A DNA stretch of 64,000 bases, taken from NCBI GenBank assembly GCA_944320815.1, contig CALUIZ010000006.1, positions 49,530 to 113,529 of the forward strand. The letters are read 5' to 3'. Below the pieces are notes generated by a model. It made no database searches. It was not told where the DNA came from and saw only the letters and a program-made list of their open reading frames with translations. Every line of letters starts with the position of its first letter. Position 1 is the first letter of the stretch. This document shows positions 19,359 through 27,849 of the stretch, piece by piece. This DNA is from an uncultured Phocaeicola sp. Its GTDB lineage: Bacteria; Bacteroidota; Bacteroidia; Bacteroidales; Bacteroidaceae. The position numbers and the translations under genes were made by a program.

Positions 19359-20381
19359 TCACTCTATCACCACCACAAGCGAGGCGAGCACGGGCGCCCA
19401 CTCGTAGACGAACTTGGCGTGCGAGGTGGCGTTGCGCACACACATGTGCGAACGGGGCGTGGTGCCGAGCGACCAACTGTACTCGATCATCGCCGTGCGG
19501 GGCACGTTGACCGGCACCCCGTGGATATACGCGCCGTTGGTGAAACGGCTCGCGTAGGGCGCATAGCCTCCGGTGGCCGTCGAGCCGTCTTTCAGGAAAA
19601 TCATCTTCGGTTTCTTCTGCTGGACGACGAACATGCCCAGCGGAGTGTCGTGCCCGTAGGGCGGGCGGTGCTTCCCGGTGGTGGCGGGGTTCATGCTGCG
19701 CACGAGCCATTCGCCCTCCGCCTTCCGCTCCAGCGTGGCGATGTTCTGGTCGCGCCGGTCGACGAAGACCACGTGACGGAAGAATGTGGTGTCGGACAGC
19801 TCTTTCACATACCTCACCGGCACCAGCCACGCGCTCTCCAGCGTCACCGGCTCCAGCAGCCAGTAGCTCCCCACCTCTTCCACGAGGCGTGCCAGCGACC
19901 CGTCGCGTCCGTAACGCACGGGGGTCAGCGTGTCGGAAGGCAGATAGAGCGGCACCGACTGATAGCGTTCGATGCCCAGCGTGTCGGACACCCGGTTGAA
20001 CTCGTTGCGCACATAGCGCGCCGTCACGGGAGCCTCGCCGTTCAGGTTCTTGTAGTTCTGGAGCACGGCCCACCGCTGCGGCTCCGCCTGGAGGTTCTCG
20101 ATGAAGGCCAGGCACTGCCGGATGATGTCCCACTTGAACGAGCGCACCGTGTCCTGATAAGGGTAGGTGTCGTCCAGCGTATATTTGTCGTAGAGGAAAT
20201 CTTTGGTCAGGGAGATGTCGGCGGCGGTCAGCTCCTTCCGCCTGAAGGGCAGCTCCGTCTCCGCCGTGTCCGTGACGGCGGGCCATACAGGGTCTGCCAC
20301 ATCCATCCGCGCCTCCCTGTCGTCGCAGGCGGCAAGGGCAAGCGCAAGAGCCACGGCTGTCAGCAATGCGAAGCGTTTCAT
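19359..20381 (-). CDS. L,D-transpeptidase family lipoprotein
   Basis: Starting at MKRFALLTAVALALALAAC (lipobox cysteine near residue 19), the protein is 340 residues with a C-terminal YkuD-type catalytic domain. The histidine is in YIHGVPVN and the nucleophile region is GTTPRSHMCVRN, i.e. SHMC where most members have SHGC. It is predicted to be periplasmic, acting on peptidoglycan cross-links or attaching proteins. The N-terminal ~200 residues have no domain I recognise. A longer upstream reading frame was rejected because it lacks a signal peptide. Confidence 0.85.
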   Translation of the reverse strand: MKRFALLTAVALALALAACDDREARMDVADPVWPAVTDTAETELPFRRKELTAADISLTKDFLYDKYTLDDTYPYQDTVRSFKWDIIRQCLAFIENLQAEPQRWAVLQNYKNLNGEAPVTARYVRNEFNRVSDTLGIERYQSVPLYLPSDTLTPVRYGRDGSLARLVEEVGSYWLLEPVTLESAWLVPVRYVKELSDTTFFRHVVFVDRRDQNIATLERKAEGEWLVRSMNPATTGKHRPPYGHDTPLGMFVVQQKKPKMIFLKDGSTATGGYAPYASRFTNGAYIHGVPVNVPRTAMIEYSWSLGTTPRSHMCVRNATSHAKFVYEWAPVLASLVVVIE

Positions 20382-20494
20382 GTTTCCGCCTTTTAGAATC
20401 TTTCTGCAATAGAGGAATGCCCGTGTACCGCCAATCCCCGCAGGGGGGACAGGACCTTCGCCCTGCATGGCTGCCTACGGACATCCGTTTTCTG

Positions 20495-20502
20495 CAAAGA
20501 TA
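20495..20502 (-). promoter_or_regulatory. Candidate -7 box for the L,D-transpeptidase gene
   Basis: Minus-strand TATCTTTG about 115 bp upstream of the chosen start. Confidence 0.45.
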
Positions 20503-20593
20503 ATGTTTCTTGGCTGAAAAGCAAGCGTCGGGCAGGGATTTTTCGCCCCATTTTCCACGGCTTCTACGGGTGATGGCATACTGAAATTGTTGC

Positions 20594-20655
20594 AGGGGCG
20601 TATCGCATACGCCCGAATGCGTGCACGTGGATGTTTCCGGACGTATGCGATACCG
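20594..20655. repeat. REP-like palindrome pair, type A
   Basis: A hairpin GGGCGTAT-CGC-ATACGCCC (20596-20614) is followed by a linker containing GTGCACGTGGATGTTTCCGG and a decayed inverted second copy (ACGTATGCGATACCG). The same bipartite layout recurs at 26.55 kb and 33.97 kb. It lies just downstream of the YigZ gene. Confidence 0.75.
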
Positions 20656-20658
20656 CCG

Positions 20659-21261
20659 TCACTCCGCCACCCGCAGCGTCTCCACCTTCGAGAGCCTTGT
20701 CTTGAGGCGCGGCATCGCCGAGCGGCGGATGCGGAGCGTCATGAGGCAGTCGGTGTCGTACGACTGTTCCACGATTTCGGGCGACTCCTCCTTCACGATG
20801 CGCATCACGTCGTTCATGAACGGATACTCGAAAGCCACCGTCACCGTCTCGTCCACCGTCTTCTCCACCGTTTCCGCCTCGTCGAGAGCCATCGCCGCCG
20901 CCGTGCGGTAGGCCACTATGAGTCCGCCGGTGCCCAGCTTGATACCCCCGAAATAGCGCACCACCACCACCAGCACGTCGGTCAGTCCCCGCGAGTTGAT
21001 CTGCCCCAGAATGGGCTTCCCCGCCGTACCCGAAGGCTCGCCGTTGTCGTTGGCGCGGAAATCCTTGCGCTCCGCCCCCAGCATGTAGGCATAGCACACG
21101 TGGCGCGCGTCGTAATACTTCTTCTGGAAGGTCTCCAGATGCACCTTCACCTCCTCCACCGTCCGCACCGGAAGGGCGGCGGCGATGAACTTGCTCCGCT
21201 TTTCGGTGAACACCGCTCCGGTCTCCCCCGCAATCGTCGTGAACGTGTCGTCCTGCATCAT
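20659..21261 (-). CDS. YigZ/IMPACT family protein
   Basis: The 200-residue protein shows the YigZ motifs SKFIAAALPVRTVEEV, ARHVCYAYMLG, NDNGEPSGTAGKPIL and VVVVRYFGGIKLGTGGLIVAY. This two-domain family (UPF0029 plus a ferredoxin-like C-terminal domain) is widespread and related to eukaryotic IMPACT, a translation-stress regulator; the bacterial function is not settled. It lies 10 bp after the EamA gene and is probably co-transcribed. Confidence 0.92.
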   Translation of the reverse strand: MMQDDTFTTIAGETGAVFTEKRSKFIAAALPVRTVEEVKVHLETFQKKYYDARHVCYAYMLGAERKDFRANDNGEPSGTAGKPILGQINSRGLTDVLVVVVRYFGGIKLGTGGLIVAYRTAAAMALDEAETVEKTVDETVTVAFEYPFMNDVMRIVKEESPEIVEQSYDTDCLMTLRIRRSAMPRLKTRLSKVETLRVAE

Positions 21262-21271
21262 GGGGCGGGTG

Positions 21272-22180
21272 TCATTTGTGGAACAGATGTATCCGGATGG
21301 TCTTCATGAGAGGCTTGCCCATGATGACCAGCATCACCGCCGTGAGAATCAGCACGATGCCGGCCACGATGCGCGGAGTGAGTGCCTCGCCGAACACCGT
21401 CACGCCGATTGCCAGTGCCGTGAGCGGTTCGAGCGCGCCCAGAATGGCCGCCGGAGTGGAGCCGATGTAATGGATGGAGCGCGTCATGAAGATGAGCGAG
21501 ATGAGCGTGGGGAACAGTGCCATCCCCACAGGGTTCAGCCAAAGCTCCGCCGAGGGCACCGGCTGCAGGGCGAGGCCGAACTTCAGCCGCACCAGATAGA
21601 CGCTCATGCCGAACAGCACGGCATAGAACGTGAGCTTCACGGTGGGCATGTCGCGCAGCGAAGAGCGGTTCACCCCCACGATATAGATGGCGTATGTGAG
21701 CGAAGAAAGGAACACGAGGAACACGCCCGCCAGACTCAGCGTCTGTCCGCCCTCTCCCTTGTAGAGGAGCATGATTCCCACGAAGGCCAGGGCGATGGAG
21801 AACAGGGTGACGAACGACACCTTCTCCTTGAAGAACACGGCCATGATGACGGCCACGAGCAGCGGATAGGCGAACAGGATGGTCGAGGCGATGCCCGCGT
21901 CCATGTAGTTGTAGCTCATGAAGAGCGTGAGCGACGAGAAGGAGAACATCACGCCCATGAACACGAGGGGAAGAATCTCCGCCTTCTTCAGGGCGAACGG
22001 CAGCCGCTGCGCCTTCATCAGCAGGAACAGCATCACGACGGCGATGGCGTAACGGTAGAAAAGCACTGAGTCGGGGTTCATCCCCGCGTCGTAGAGCGGC
22101 AGTGTGAACAGGGGGTTCAGCCCATAGCTTGCGGCGGCGATCGCCCCGTAGGCGAATCCTTTGAATGTGGTGTTCGGCAT
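21272..22180 (-). CDS. EamA/DMT-family exporter
   Basis: The 302-residue protein contains ten hydrophobic helices in two EamA repeats, each ending in the family's proline/glycine signature (second repeat SIHYIGSTPAAILGALEPLTAL). It probably exports small metabolites. I chose the start MPNTTFKGFAYG because a perfect -7 box (22208-22215) overlaps the longer candidate start at 22210, which would then lie upstream of transcription initiation. Confidence 0.9.
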   Translation of the reverse strand: MPNTTFKGFAYGAIAAASYGLNPLFTLPLYDAGMNPDSVLFYRYAIAVVMLFLLMKAQRLPFALKKAEILPLVFMGVMFSFSSLTLFMSYNYMDAGIASTILFAYPLLVAVIMAVFFKEKVSFVTLFSIALAFVGIMLLYKGEGGQTLSLAGVFLVFLSSLTYAIYIVGVNRSSLRDMPTVKLTFYAVLFGMSVYLVRLKFGLALQPVPSAELWLNPVGMALFPTLISLIFMTRSIHYIGSTPAAILGALEPLTALAIGVTVFGEALTPRIVAGIVLILTAVMLVIMGKPLMKTIRIHLFHK

Positions 22181-22207
22181 GTTTTGCAGGGTCTTTAAAA
22201 ATCGCCG

Positions 22208-22215
22208 CAAAGGTA
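22208..22215 (-). promoter_or_regulatory. -7 box for the EamA-YigZ unit
   Basis: Minus-strand TACCTTTG, an exact TAnnTTTG match, 28 bp upstream of the chosen start. It decides the start of the exporter gene. Confidence 0.6.
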
Positions 22216-22288
22216 GTGAATATTTCGGCAGAATGATGCGCCGCAGGGCAGGATTTTTTCAGGGGCGGACCTCGAACGTCTCCGCTTG

Positions 22289-23494
22289 TCAGTTGAATGT
22301 ATGGAAAGAAAGCATGTTCCCCTGCTTCTCCTTTACCATCGCGATGAAAGATGACAACGTCTCAATGTCCGGACGGAACTCTTCGGCAAAAGAATTTCTA
22401 TAGGAAGCGGGGACCACCAGTTTCAGATGTTCATGCTTCATCTCCAGAAGCTGGTTTCTGGAAATTCCCTGCTGCAGAGTGAACAGATATTTCGTCTCAA
22501 TTCTGTCAGCCTCATTCAGTACTTGCCTCCAGCGGTCCTTGCATGTGGTTTTCACCCCAAGAAAGACCAGATCATCTGCAGGAAACGAGAAGTCATGATA
22601 CGCCTTTCCGTCAGGAAACAAGAAATCGGGCCGCTTATTGTCTTCAGTCGTCGCCTGTCTTTCATATTTCAAGTCAGCGGCAGTAAAGACAGCGGCCAGA
22701 TGGTGTTCCAAAGACTTTCCGGCCCGCGATTTGCGGCGGTTCAGGATCATATTTGAAAACTTGATGAGTTCCTGACAGTTCGGGAAGGGATTGCGATACA
22801 CCGGGGCATAAAACTTTTCTTCCAATTTCCGGAACAGACTATATTCAGTGTCTATCCATTTCAACAGGTTCAGATCCGGATTCCTGCAAATATCTCCGGG
22901 CGAAACGTGACAGACCCGGTTATAAATGCCACGGGCCGCTTCCGCCATCCGTGCCGTTTCCGGAAAATCGTCACATGAAAGAATGCATTCAGCCATAAGA
23001 GATTCCAACTCCCCTTCCACATCTTCCGCAGGCCGGGACGTATCAATCAGCTGATTCGTCATGTCAGGCGAAAGGTTGAAGAATGAAAAGAAATCATCAA
23101 TGTCCCGGTCAGTGTGAAGAACAAATCCTGAATAGTATTCCTCACTCTCCTTGACCAGAATCAGCAAATCCCCCACATTGTCCTCCTCAAAAAACGGGAA
23201 ATTCTTCCCAAAACGGGTGATCCTGTATTCATTCCGCGAGCCTTGCCCGTAATAAACGAACCTGCTTTCTGTCGTGAAGTCATTCTGCCAATTGACCTTC
23301 ACGTATTTGTCCTTATTCTCGCCCTTTTTTCCGGGTGTGTCGAACAACAACAGCGCAGCGCATTTGGGTATATAGAATCCGGCCTGGTGCGAACCGTTCT
23401 TTCCTGTGTCATTCGCCGTAATGAAACGACAAAAGGCACACTGCCCGTTCTGGACCTTTCCGATTGCTTCATCCAACAGTTCACTCATAATCAT
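22289..23494 (-). CDS. EcoRII-like type II restriction endonuclease
   Basis: The 401-residue protein has an N-terminal effector/DNA-binding domain (QGSRNEYRITRFGKNFPFF near residues 85-105) and a C-terminal PD-(D/E)xK nuclease domain: KRPDFLFPDG followed by FLGVKTTCKDRWRQVLNEAD. The last is a near-signature of the EcoRII/SsoII-related endonuclease group cutting at CCWGG or related sites. The start overlaps the methyltransferase stop (TTATGA), implying coupled translation with the methylase made first. Base composition is visibly more AT-rich than flanking genes, suggesting acquisition. Confidence 0.88.
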   Translation of the reverse strand: MIMSELLDEAIGKVQNGQCAFCRFITANDTGKNGSHQAGFYIPKCAALLLFDTPGKKGENKDKYVKVNWQNDFTTESRFVYYGQGSRNEYRITRFGKNFPFFEEDNVGDLLILVKESEEYYSGFVLHTDRDIDDFFSFFNLSPDMTNQLIDTSRPAEDVEGELESLMAECILSCDDFPETARMAEAARGIYNRVCHVSPGDICRNPDLNLLKWIDTEYSLFRKLEEKFYAPVYRNPFPNCQELIKFSNMILNRRKSRAGKSLEHHLAAVFTAADLKYERQATTEDNKRPDFLFPDGKAYHDFSFPADDLVFLGVKTTCKDRWRQVLNEADRIETKYLFTLQQGISRNQLLEMKHEHLKLVVPASYRNSFAEEFRPDIETLSSFIAMVKEKQGNMLSFHTFN

Positions 23495-24771
23495 AAAGCT
23501 AACATTGTTTTCACCAACTGTTCGGCAACGGCAGTGACAAGAGGAACCACCACCGAATTTCCGCATTGTCTGTATGCCTGGACATCAGACACTCTCTCAA
23601 TAATATATTTATCCGGATACCCCATGAGGCGCGCACATTCTCTTGGAGTCAGACGACGGGGGTTCATTCCTTCCTGCGGGATAAGAATCTCCGACCCGTC
23701 TTTATAATATCTCGCGCTCAAAGTACGGCTGATCCCATCCAAGTCAGCCAACCCATATCCGAAACCATTCCCTTTTTTCTTATGTTTGTCCGCATATTCC
23801 TGCAGGTAGTTCCATAGCTTGTCGGACAAGGTATATTTCGCATCCGGACAAGCGACCAGTATGTCCCGTATCTTTTGAGAGGAATCCGGGAGATGAGGAA
23901 ATCTGAAATCTTCATTCCCGTGATAACGCTTTCTGTCAAACCCCACAATCATGATGCGTTCCCGGTGCTGAGGGACATAATACTTTCCGTCCATTACCTT
24001 ATAATGGACAGAATAATCCAGCTCCTCCAGGGTAGACAGAATGACCCTGAATGTATTGCCCTTGTCGTGGGAGACCAAGTTCTTCACATTCTCCAGAAAA
24101 AACGCTTTGGGTCTGTGTCTGCTAATGATTTCCGCCACCTCAAAAAACAGAGTGCCTTGTGTCTTGTCTCTGAATCCGGTTTCTCTTCCCAGACTTTTCT
24201 TCTTTGAGACACCGGCTATAGAAAAAGGCTGGCATGGAAAACCGGCACACAAGACATCAAAATGCACCGGGATATATTTCTTCGTTTCTTCCTTCGTTAT
24301 GTCTCCAAACGGCATTTCTCCGAAGTTTGCCATATAAGTCTTCTGAGCGAAAGGATTCCACTCAGAAGAAAACACACATTTACCTTTCTGCGCCTGCATT
24401 GCGAGACGGAATCCCCCCATACCTGCAAACAAATCTACAAACGTAAACCTGTAACCGACAGGGGCAGGAAACGGCACCCGGAAAACATCATCAAACAGTC
24501 CTGTCATCAACGGCTCCTTCAGCATGCCTTCAGTCACTTCCGTATCAAAGCACTTATATTCGAAGCATTCCTTCAGATATTCCGCCGCTTCTTGCCTGGA
24601 ACAGTTCTGAACCAGGTCCGGATTATGCAGACAATGGGTAATTACCGCCAACTGATTGTGTGTGGATTTCGGCCCGTACATATATATCTGTGCCTTTCCC
24701 CCTGATTTTTTTTTGACAGAAATTCTTTCAGGGAAACTGGCAAGACTTATATTTGATGGAATCTTATTCAT
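23491..24771 (-). CDS. DNA (cytosine-5)-methyltransferase, Dcm/EcoRII type
   Basis: The 426-residue enzyme has all main m5C motifs in order: I FTFVDLFAGMGGFR, IV GFPCQPFSIAG with the catalytic cysteine, VI FFLENVKNL, VIII QHRERIMIVG, IX RLTPRECARLMGYP, X QCGNSVVVP. A region of about 100 residues precedes motif I, as in Dcm. Target recognition region lies between VIII and IX. It is predicted to protect CCWGG from the overlapping endonuclease. Start MNKIPSNIS was preferred because a -7 box sits 20 bp upstream, excluding the earlier candidate start. Confidence 0.93.
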   Translation of the reverse strand: MNKIPSNISLASFPERISVKKKSGGKAQIYMYGPKSTHNQLAVITHCLHNPDLVQNCSRQEAAEYLKECFEYKCFDTEVTEGMLKEPLMTGLFDDVFRVPFPAPVGYRFTFVDLFAGMGGFRLAMQAQKGKCVFSSEWNPFAQKTYMANFGEMPFGDITKEETKKYIPVHFDVLCAGFPCQPFSIAGVSKKKSLGRETGFRDKTQGTLFFEVAEIISRHRPKAFFLENVKNLVSHDKGNTFRVILSTLEELDYSVHYKVMDGKYYVPQHRERIMIVGFDRKRYHGNEDFRFPHLPDSSQKIRDILVACPDAKYTLSDKLWNYLQEYADKHKKKGNGFGYGLADLDGISRTLSARYYKDGSEILIPQEGMNPRRLTPRECARLMGYPDKYIIERVSDVQAYRQCGNSVVVPLVTAVAEQLVKTMLAL

Positions 24772-24790
24772 AGAATCATGTAAACGACTG

Positions 24791-24798
24791 CAAAAATA
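24791..24798 (-). promoter_or_regulatory. Candidate -7 box for the EcoRII-like RM operon
   Basis: Minus-strand TATTTTTG matching TAnnTTTG, 20 bp upstream of the methyltransferase start; the implied leader is only about 12 nt. Confidence 0.45.
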
Positions 24799-24897
24799 CA
24801 AAATATATTGCATATTCCGCAACCCCGTTCCATCATTTCTTTGTGGCGGGCCACAGAAGGCAGGAAGCTCTCCGCACCTTCATCCGCTCACGAATTG

Positions 24898-25104
24898 TCA
24901 CTGCGTCACAAACACTCTCCAGCTACCATCCTTCTCGCCTCGCTCAACGTATTTTTTCTGTATGAGCTGATCGAGCAGTTTCTGAATGGCCGCGACGCTG
25001 ATGCCAATGCTTTCTTGATATTTAGGTATTTCATACGCCTGAACATTTATTATCAACAATGCGAATATACAAGAAAAGTTTTTAATATGGTTGTAAAGAT
25101 ACAA
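24898..25104 (-). pseudogene. C-terminal winged-helix remnant of an AlbA-2/AAA-type regulator
   Basis: The last ~38 residues (ISVAAIQKLLDQLIQKKYVE then RGEKDGSWRVFVTQ) read as the terminal winged helix of Bacteroides 'putative DNA-binding domain' (AlbA-2/AAA-4) proteins, which usually exceed 350 residues. Upstream sequence (MYLYNHIKNFSCIFALLI) does not continue that family, so this is probably a truncated 3' remnant next to the RM insertion. It may not be expressed. Confidence 0.5.
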
Positions 25105-25167
25105 CCTTTTTCAGGGTTTTCCTGACGGCGCGTTGGACAGGGCAGAGTCAAAGAACAGGGGGCATCC

Positions 25168-25187
25168 CCCTCCTCCCGGAAGGAGGG
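25168..25187 (-). terminator. GC-rich hairpin downstream of the DUF1015 gene
   Basis: Stem CCCTCCT/AGGAGGG with loop CCCGGA, embedded in further G/C runs that can pair (GGGGG upstream, CCCCC downstream). There is no clean T-run, so termination is only a guess. Confidence 0.35.
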
Positions 25188-25229
25188 AACACCCCCGCAT
25201 CTTTTCCATGTCCCCTGCTCTGCAGGCCC

Positions 25230-26477
25230 TCACTCCAGCTTGTGAATCACCAGACCGGAGCGCAGCTTCGGCTCAAACCAGGTGGTTTTGGGAGGCATGA
25301 TGTTTCCCGAGTCGGCGATGTCCATGAGCTGCTTCATCGAGACCGGATAGAGGGCCAGAGCCAGCTTCATCTCGCCGCTGTCCACCCGCCGCTTCAGCTC
25401 CTCCAGTCCGCGGATGCCGCCCACGAAGTCGATGCGCTTGTCCGTGCGCAGGTCCTTGATGCCCAGCAGCTCGTCGAGAATCAGCGACGACGAGATGGTC
25501 ACGTCGAGCACCCCGATCGGGTCGCTGTCGTCATACGTGCCCGGACGGGCGGTCAGGCTGTACCATCTCCCCTCCAGATAGAGCGAGAAGTTGTGCAGCG
25601 CGGCCGGACGGTAGATTTCCGTTCCCTTCTCCTCCACCGTGAAATGCTTCTCCAGCGCGGCGAGAAACTCCTGCGGGGTGAGTCCGTTGAGGTCCTTCAC
25701 CACCCGGTTGTAGTCGATGATGGTCAGCTGGTCGGCAGGGAAGCACACCGCCATGAAATAGTTGTACTCCTCGTCGCCCCTGTGGGCAGGATTCTGCGCG
25801 GCCTTCTCCGCCCCCACCAGTGCCGCCGCCGCGCTGCGGTGGTGTCCGTCGGCAATGTACATCGACGGCATGGCGGCAAAAGCTTCCGTGATGGCCGCGA
25901 TGTCCTCGTCGCGGTCCACCACCCAGAACTTGTGGCCGAAGCCGTCGCCCGGAGCGATGAAGTCGTACACCGGCTCCGTGGCCGTATATTTCGCCACGAT
26001 GGCATCCAGCGCGCCGTTTTCGGGATAGGCGAAGAACACCGGTTCGATGTTCGCGTTGTTCACCCGCACGTGCTTCATGCGGTCCTCCTCCTTGTCGCGG
26101 CGGGTCAGCTCGTGTTTTTTGATGGCCCCGTTCATGTAGTCGGGCACGTATGCGCCCACCACAAGCCCGTACTGCGTGTGTCCGTTCATGGTCTGCGCGT
26201 AGATGTAGTAGCACTCACGACTGTCCTGCACCAGCCATCCGTTCTCCTGGAAGCGGCGGAAGTTCTCGGCCGCCTTTGTGTAGACGCGGGGGTCGTGTTC
26301 GTCGGTCCCTTCGGGGAAGTCGATTTCGGGACGGATGATGTGGTAGAGCGACTTCTCGTTGCCTTCCGCTTCGGCGCGGGCCTCGTCGGAGTTGAGCACG
26401 TCATACGGGCGGGAGGCCACTTCCTCCACCAGTCCCTTCGGGGGACGTATGCCTCTGAAAGGTTTTATCTTGACCAT
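25230..26477 (-). CDS. DUF1015 family protein, linked to serine biosynthesis
   Basis: The 415-residue cytosolic protein begins MVKIKPFRGIRPPKGLVEEVASRPYDVL and contains IADGHHRSAAAALV, both hallmarks of DUF1015. The HHRxxAA motif resembles a nuclease/kinase-like active site, but function is not established; some relatives were proposed to act on serine or phosphate metabolism because of consistent linkage with serA/serC, as here. Length normal. It is separated from serA by a repeat-filled 319-bp gap. Confidence 0.92.
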   Translation of the reverse strand: MVKIKPFRGIRPPKGLVEEVASRPYDVLNSDEARAEAEGNEKSLYHIIRPEIDFPEGTDEHDPRVYTKAAENFRRFQENGWLVQDSRECYYIYAQTMNGHTQYGLVVGAYVPDYMNGAIKKHELTRRDKEEDRMKHVRVNNANIEPVFFAYPENGALDAIVAKYTATEPVYDFIAPGDGFGHKFWVVDRDEDIAAITEAFAAMPSMYIADGHHRSAAAALVGAEKAAQNPAHRGDEEYNYFMAVCFPADQLTIIDYNRVVKDLNGLTPQEFLAALEKHFTVEEKGTEIYRPAALHNFSLYLEGRWYSLTARPGTYDDSDPIGVLDVTISSSLILDELLGIKDLRTDKRIDFVGGIRGLEELKRRVDSGEMKLALALYPVSMKQLMDIADSGNIMPPKTTWFEPKLRSGLVIHKLE

Positions 26478-26482
26478 TTTTC

Positions 26483-26515
26483 GATAATTAATAATTAATA
26501 ATCAACAATTAAAAA
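26483..26515. repeat. AT-rich TAATTAATAATTAA-type repeat
   Basis: A run of TAATTA/AATAATTAA units immediately upstream of the DUF1015 start. Similar tracts occur at 26655-26671, 43299-43350, 44593-44622 and 44654-44690. Confidence 0.6.
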
Positions 26516-26517
26516 TA

Positions 26518-26647
26518 ATGAATGTCCGCATTCCACCAGATTACTTGCAGGGGCGTATCGCATACGCCCGAATGCACCCGCTTATCCACGTGGATGTTTT
26601 CGGGCGTATGCGATACGCCCCTACGTTGGCTCTTTGCGGACATTCAT
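26518..26647. repeat. REP-like composite flanked by an inverted 13-mer
   Basis: Two perfect type A hairpins in opposite orientation, GGGCGTATCGCATACGCCC at 26551-26569 and GGGCGTATGCGATACGCCC at 26602-26620, share a linker with CCACGTGGATGTTTTCGG. Outside them lies an inverted 13-mer: ATGAATGTCCGCA at 26518-26530 and its complement TGCGGACATTCAT at 26635-26647. The 13-mer occurs again at 27793-27805. This and the following element fill the gap between serA and the DUF1015 gene. Confidence 0.8.
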
Positions 26648-26710
26648 TTTAAAAATCAACAATTAATAATTGGTGGGCGAGAGATGCGGTTCCTGCATTC
26701 TCATCCAAAC

Positions 26711-26740
26711 GCAGGGGCGGCCCCGTGTGTCCGCCCCTGC
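26711..26740. repeat. REP-like hairpin, type B
   Basis: Perfect 10-bp arms GCAGGGGCGG/CCGCCCCTGC around the loop CCCCGTGTGT, a variant of the GGGCGGAC...GTCCGCCC element in the 34-kb tandem repeat. Confidence 0.7.
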
Positions 26741-26796
26741 ATGGCATATTGAAAGAATAGCATGTCAGATGAAAGAGCCGTGGGTGAGAGCGGCAA

Positions 26797-27717
26797 TCAT
26801 TTGTTGACTCTGAATTTCTCGCATCCGTCTTTCAGGAAGCCCACGATCTGCCGTGCGGCCGCGATGCCCGCGTTGATGTTCGCCTCGGCTGTCTGCGCGC
26901 CCATCTTCTTCGGCGTGGAGAAATAGCGTCCCGGGAACTGTTCCGCAAACTCCGCATGGTGCACCGGCATGATGTCCGTCACATACTTCAGGTCGGGACG
27001 GTCGTGCATCAGCCGGAGCAGGTCGGCCTCGTTGACCACCTCCTTGCGCGCCGTGTTCACCAACAGCCCGTTCTTCGGCATGCGGTTCACCAGGTCATAG
27101 TTGATGGAGTTCTTCGTCTCGGCCGTGGCTGGGATGTGGAGCGACACCACGTTGCAGGTCGCATACAGCTCTTCGGCACTGTCCACCGGAGTGATGCCGT
27201 CGGCCTCCATCGCCTCCTTCGGGCAGTAAGCGTCGTAGGCATAGATGTCCATTCCGATGCCCTTGGCGATGCGCGCCACGTTGCGTCCCACATTGCCGTA
27301 GGCGTGGATGCCCAGCTTCTTGCCCATCAGCTCCGTGCCCGACTTCCCGTCGTAGAAGTTGCGCACGGCCATGATCATCATTCCCACGGCCAGCTCGGCC
27401 ACCGCGTTCGAGTTCTGTCCCGGCGTGTTCATCACGCACACCCCGTGGGCAGTGGCCTCCGCGAGGTCCACATTGTCATACCCCGCGCCGGCGCGCACCA
27501 CAATCTTCAGTTGTCCGGCCGCGTCGAACACCTCCTTGTCGATGATGTCGCTGCGGATGATGACCGCGTCGGCGTCCTTCACCGCGTCGAGCAGTTGCCC
27601 GCGTTCCGTATATTTCTCAAGCAGAGCCAGTTCATAGCCCGCACCTTCTATCTCCTTGCGTATGCCGTCGACCGCCACCTTGGCGAACGGCTTCTCTGTC
27701 GCTACAAGTACCTTCAT
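26797..27717 (-). CDS. serA: D-3-phosphoglycerate dehydrogenase
   Basis: NAD-dependent oxidation of 3-phosphoglycerate to 3-phosphohydroxypyruvate, first step of serine synthesis. The 306-residue D-2-hydroxyacid dehydrogenase has the Rossmann motif LGIHAYGNVGRNVARI near residues 140-155, the ARKEV region of the catalytic domain and RAGAGYDNVDL. It lacks the C-terminal ACT regulatory domain, as in other Bacteroides enzymes. Its neighbour serC catalyses the next step. Confidence 0.93.
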   Translation of the reverse strand: MKVLVATEKPFAKVAVDGIRKEIEGAGYELALLEKYTERGQLLDAVKDADAVIIRSDIIDKEVFDAAGQLKIVVRAGAGYDNVDLAEATAHGVCVMNTPGQNSNAVAELAVGMMIMAVRNFYDGKSGTELMGKKLGIHAYGNVGRNVARIAKGIGMDIYAYDAYCPKEAMEADGITPVDSAEELYATCNVVSLHIPATAETKNSINYDLVNRMPKNGLLVNTARKEVVNEADLLRLMHDRPDLKYVTDIMPVHHAEFAEQFPGRYFSTPKKMGAQTAEANINAGIAAARQIVGFLKDGCEKFRVNK

Positions 27718-27792
27718 GATTTATAAATGTTTAAGATGAAGAATTCAGAATAAAAAACAACAGAATGCCCGCGTTCGCCCTACATTGCCGTC

Positions 27793-27805
27793 TGCGGACA
27801 TTCAT
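27793..27805. repeat. Third copy of the 13-mer TGCGGACATTCAT
   Basis: Identical to 26635-26647, lying in the serC-serA gap. A 9-base fragment (ATGTCCGCA) also occurs at 33831-33839. Confidence 0.55.
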
Positions 27806-27849
27806 GGAATACAGGATGCATGACCCCCGTGCGGAGACCCGCGCCGGAA

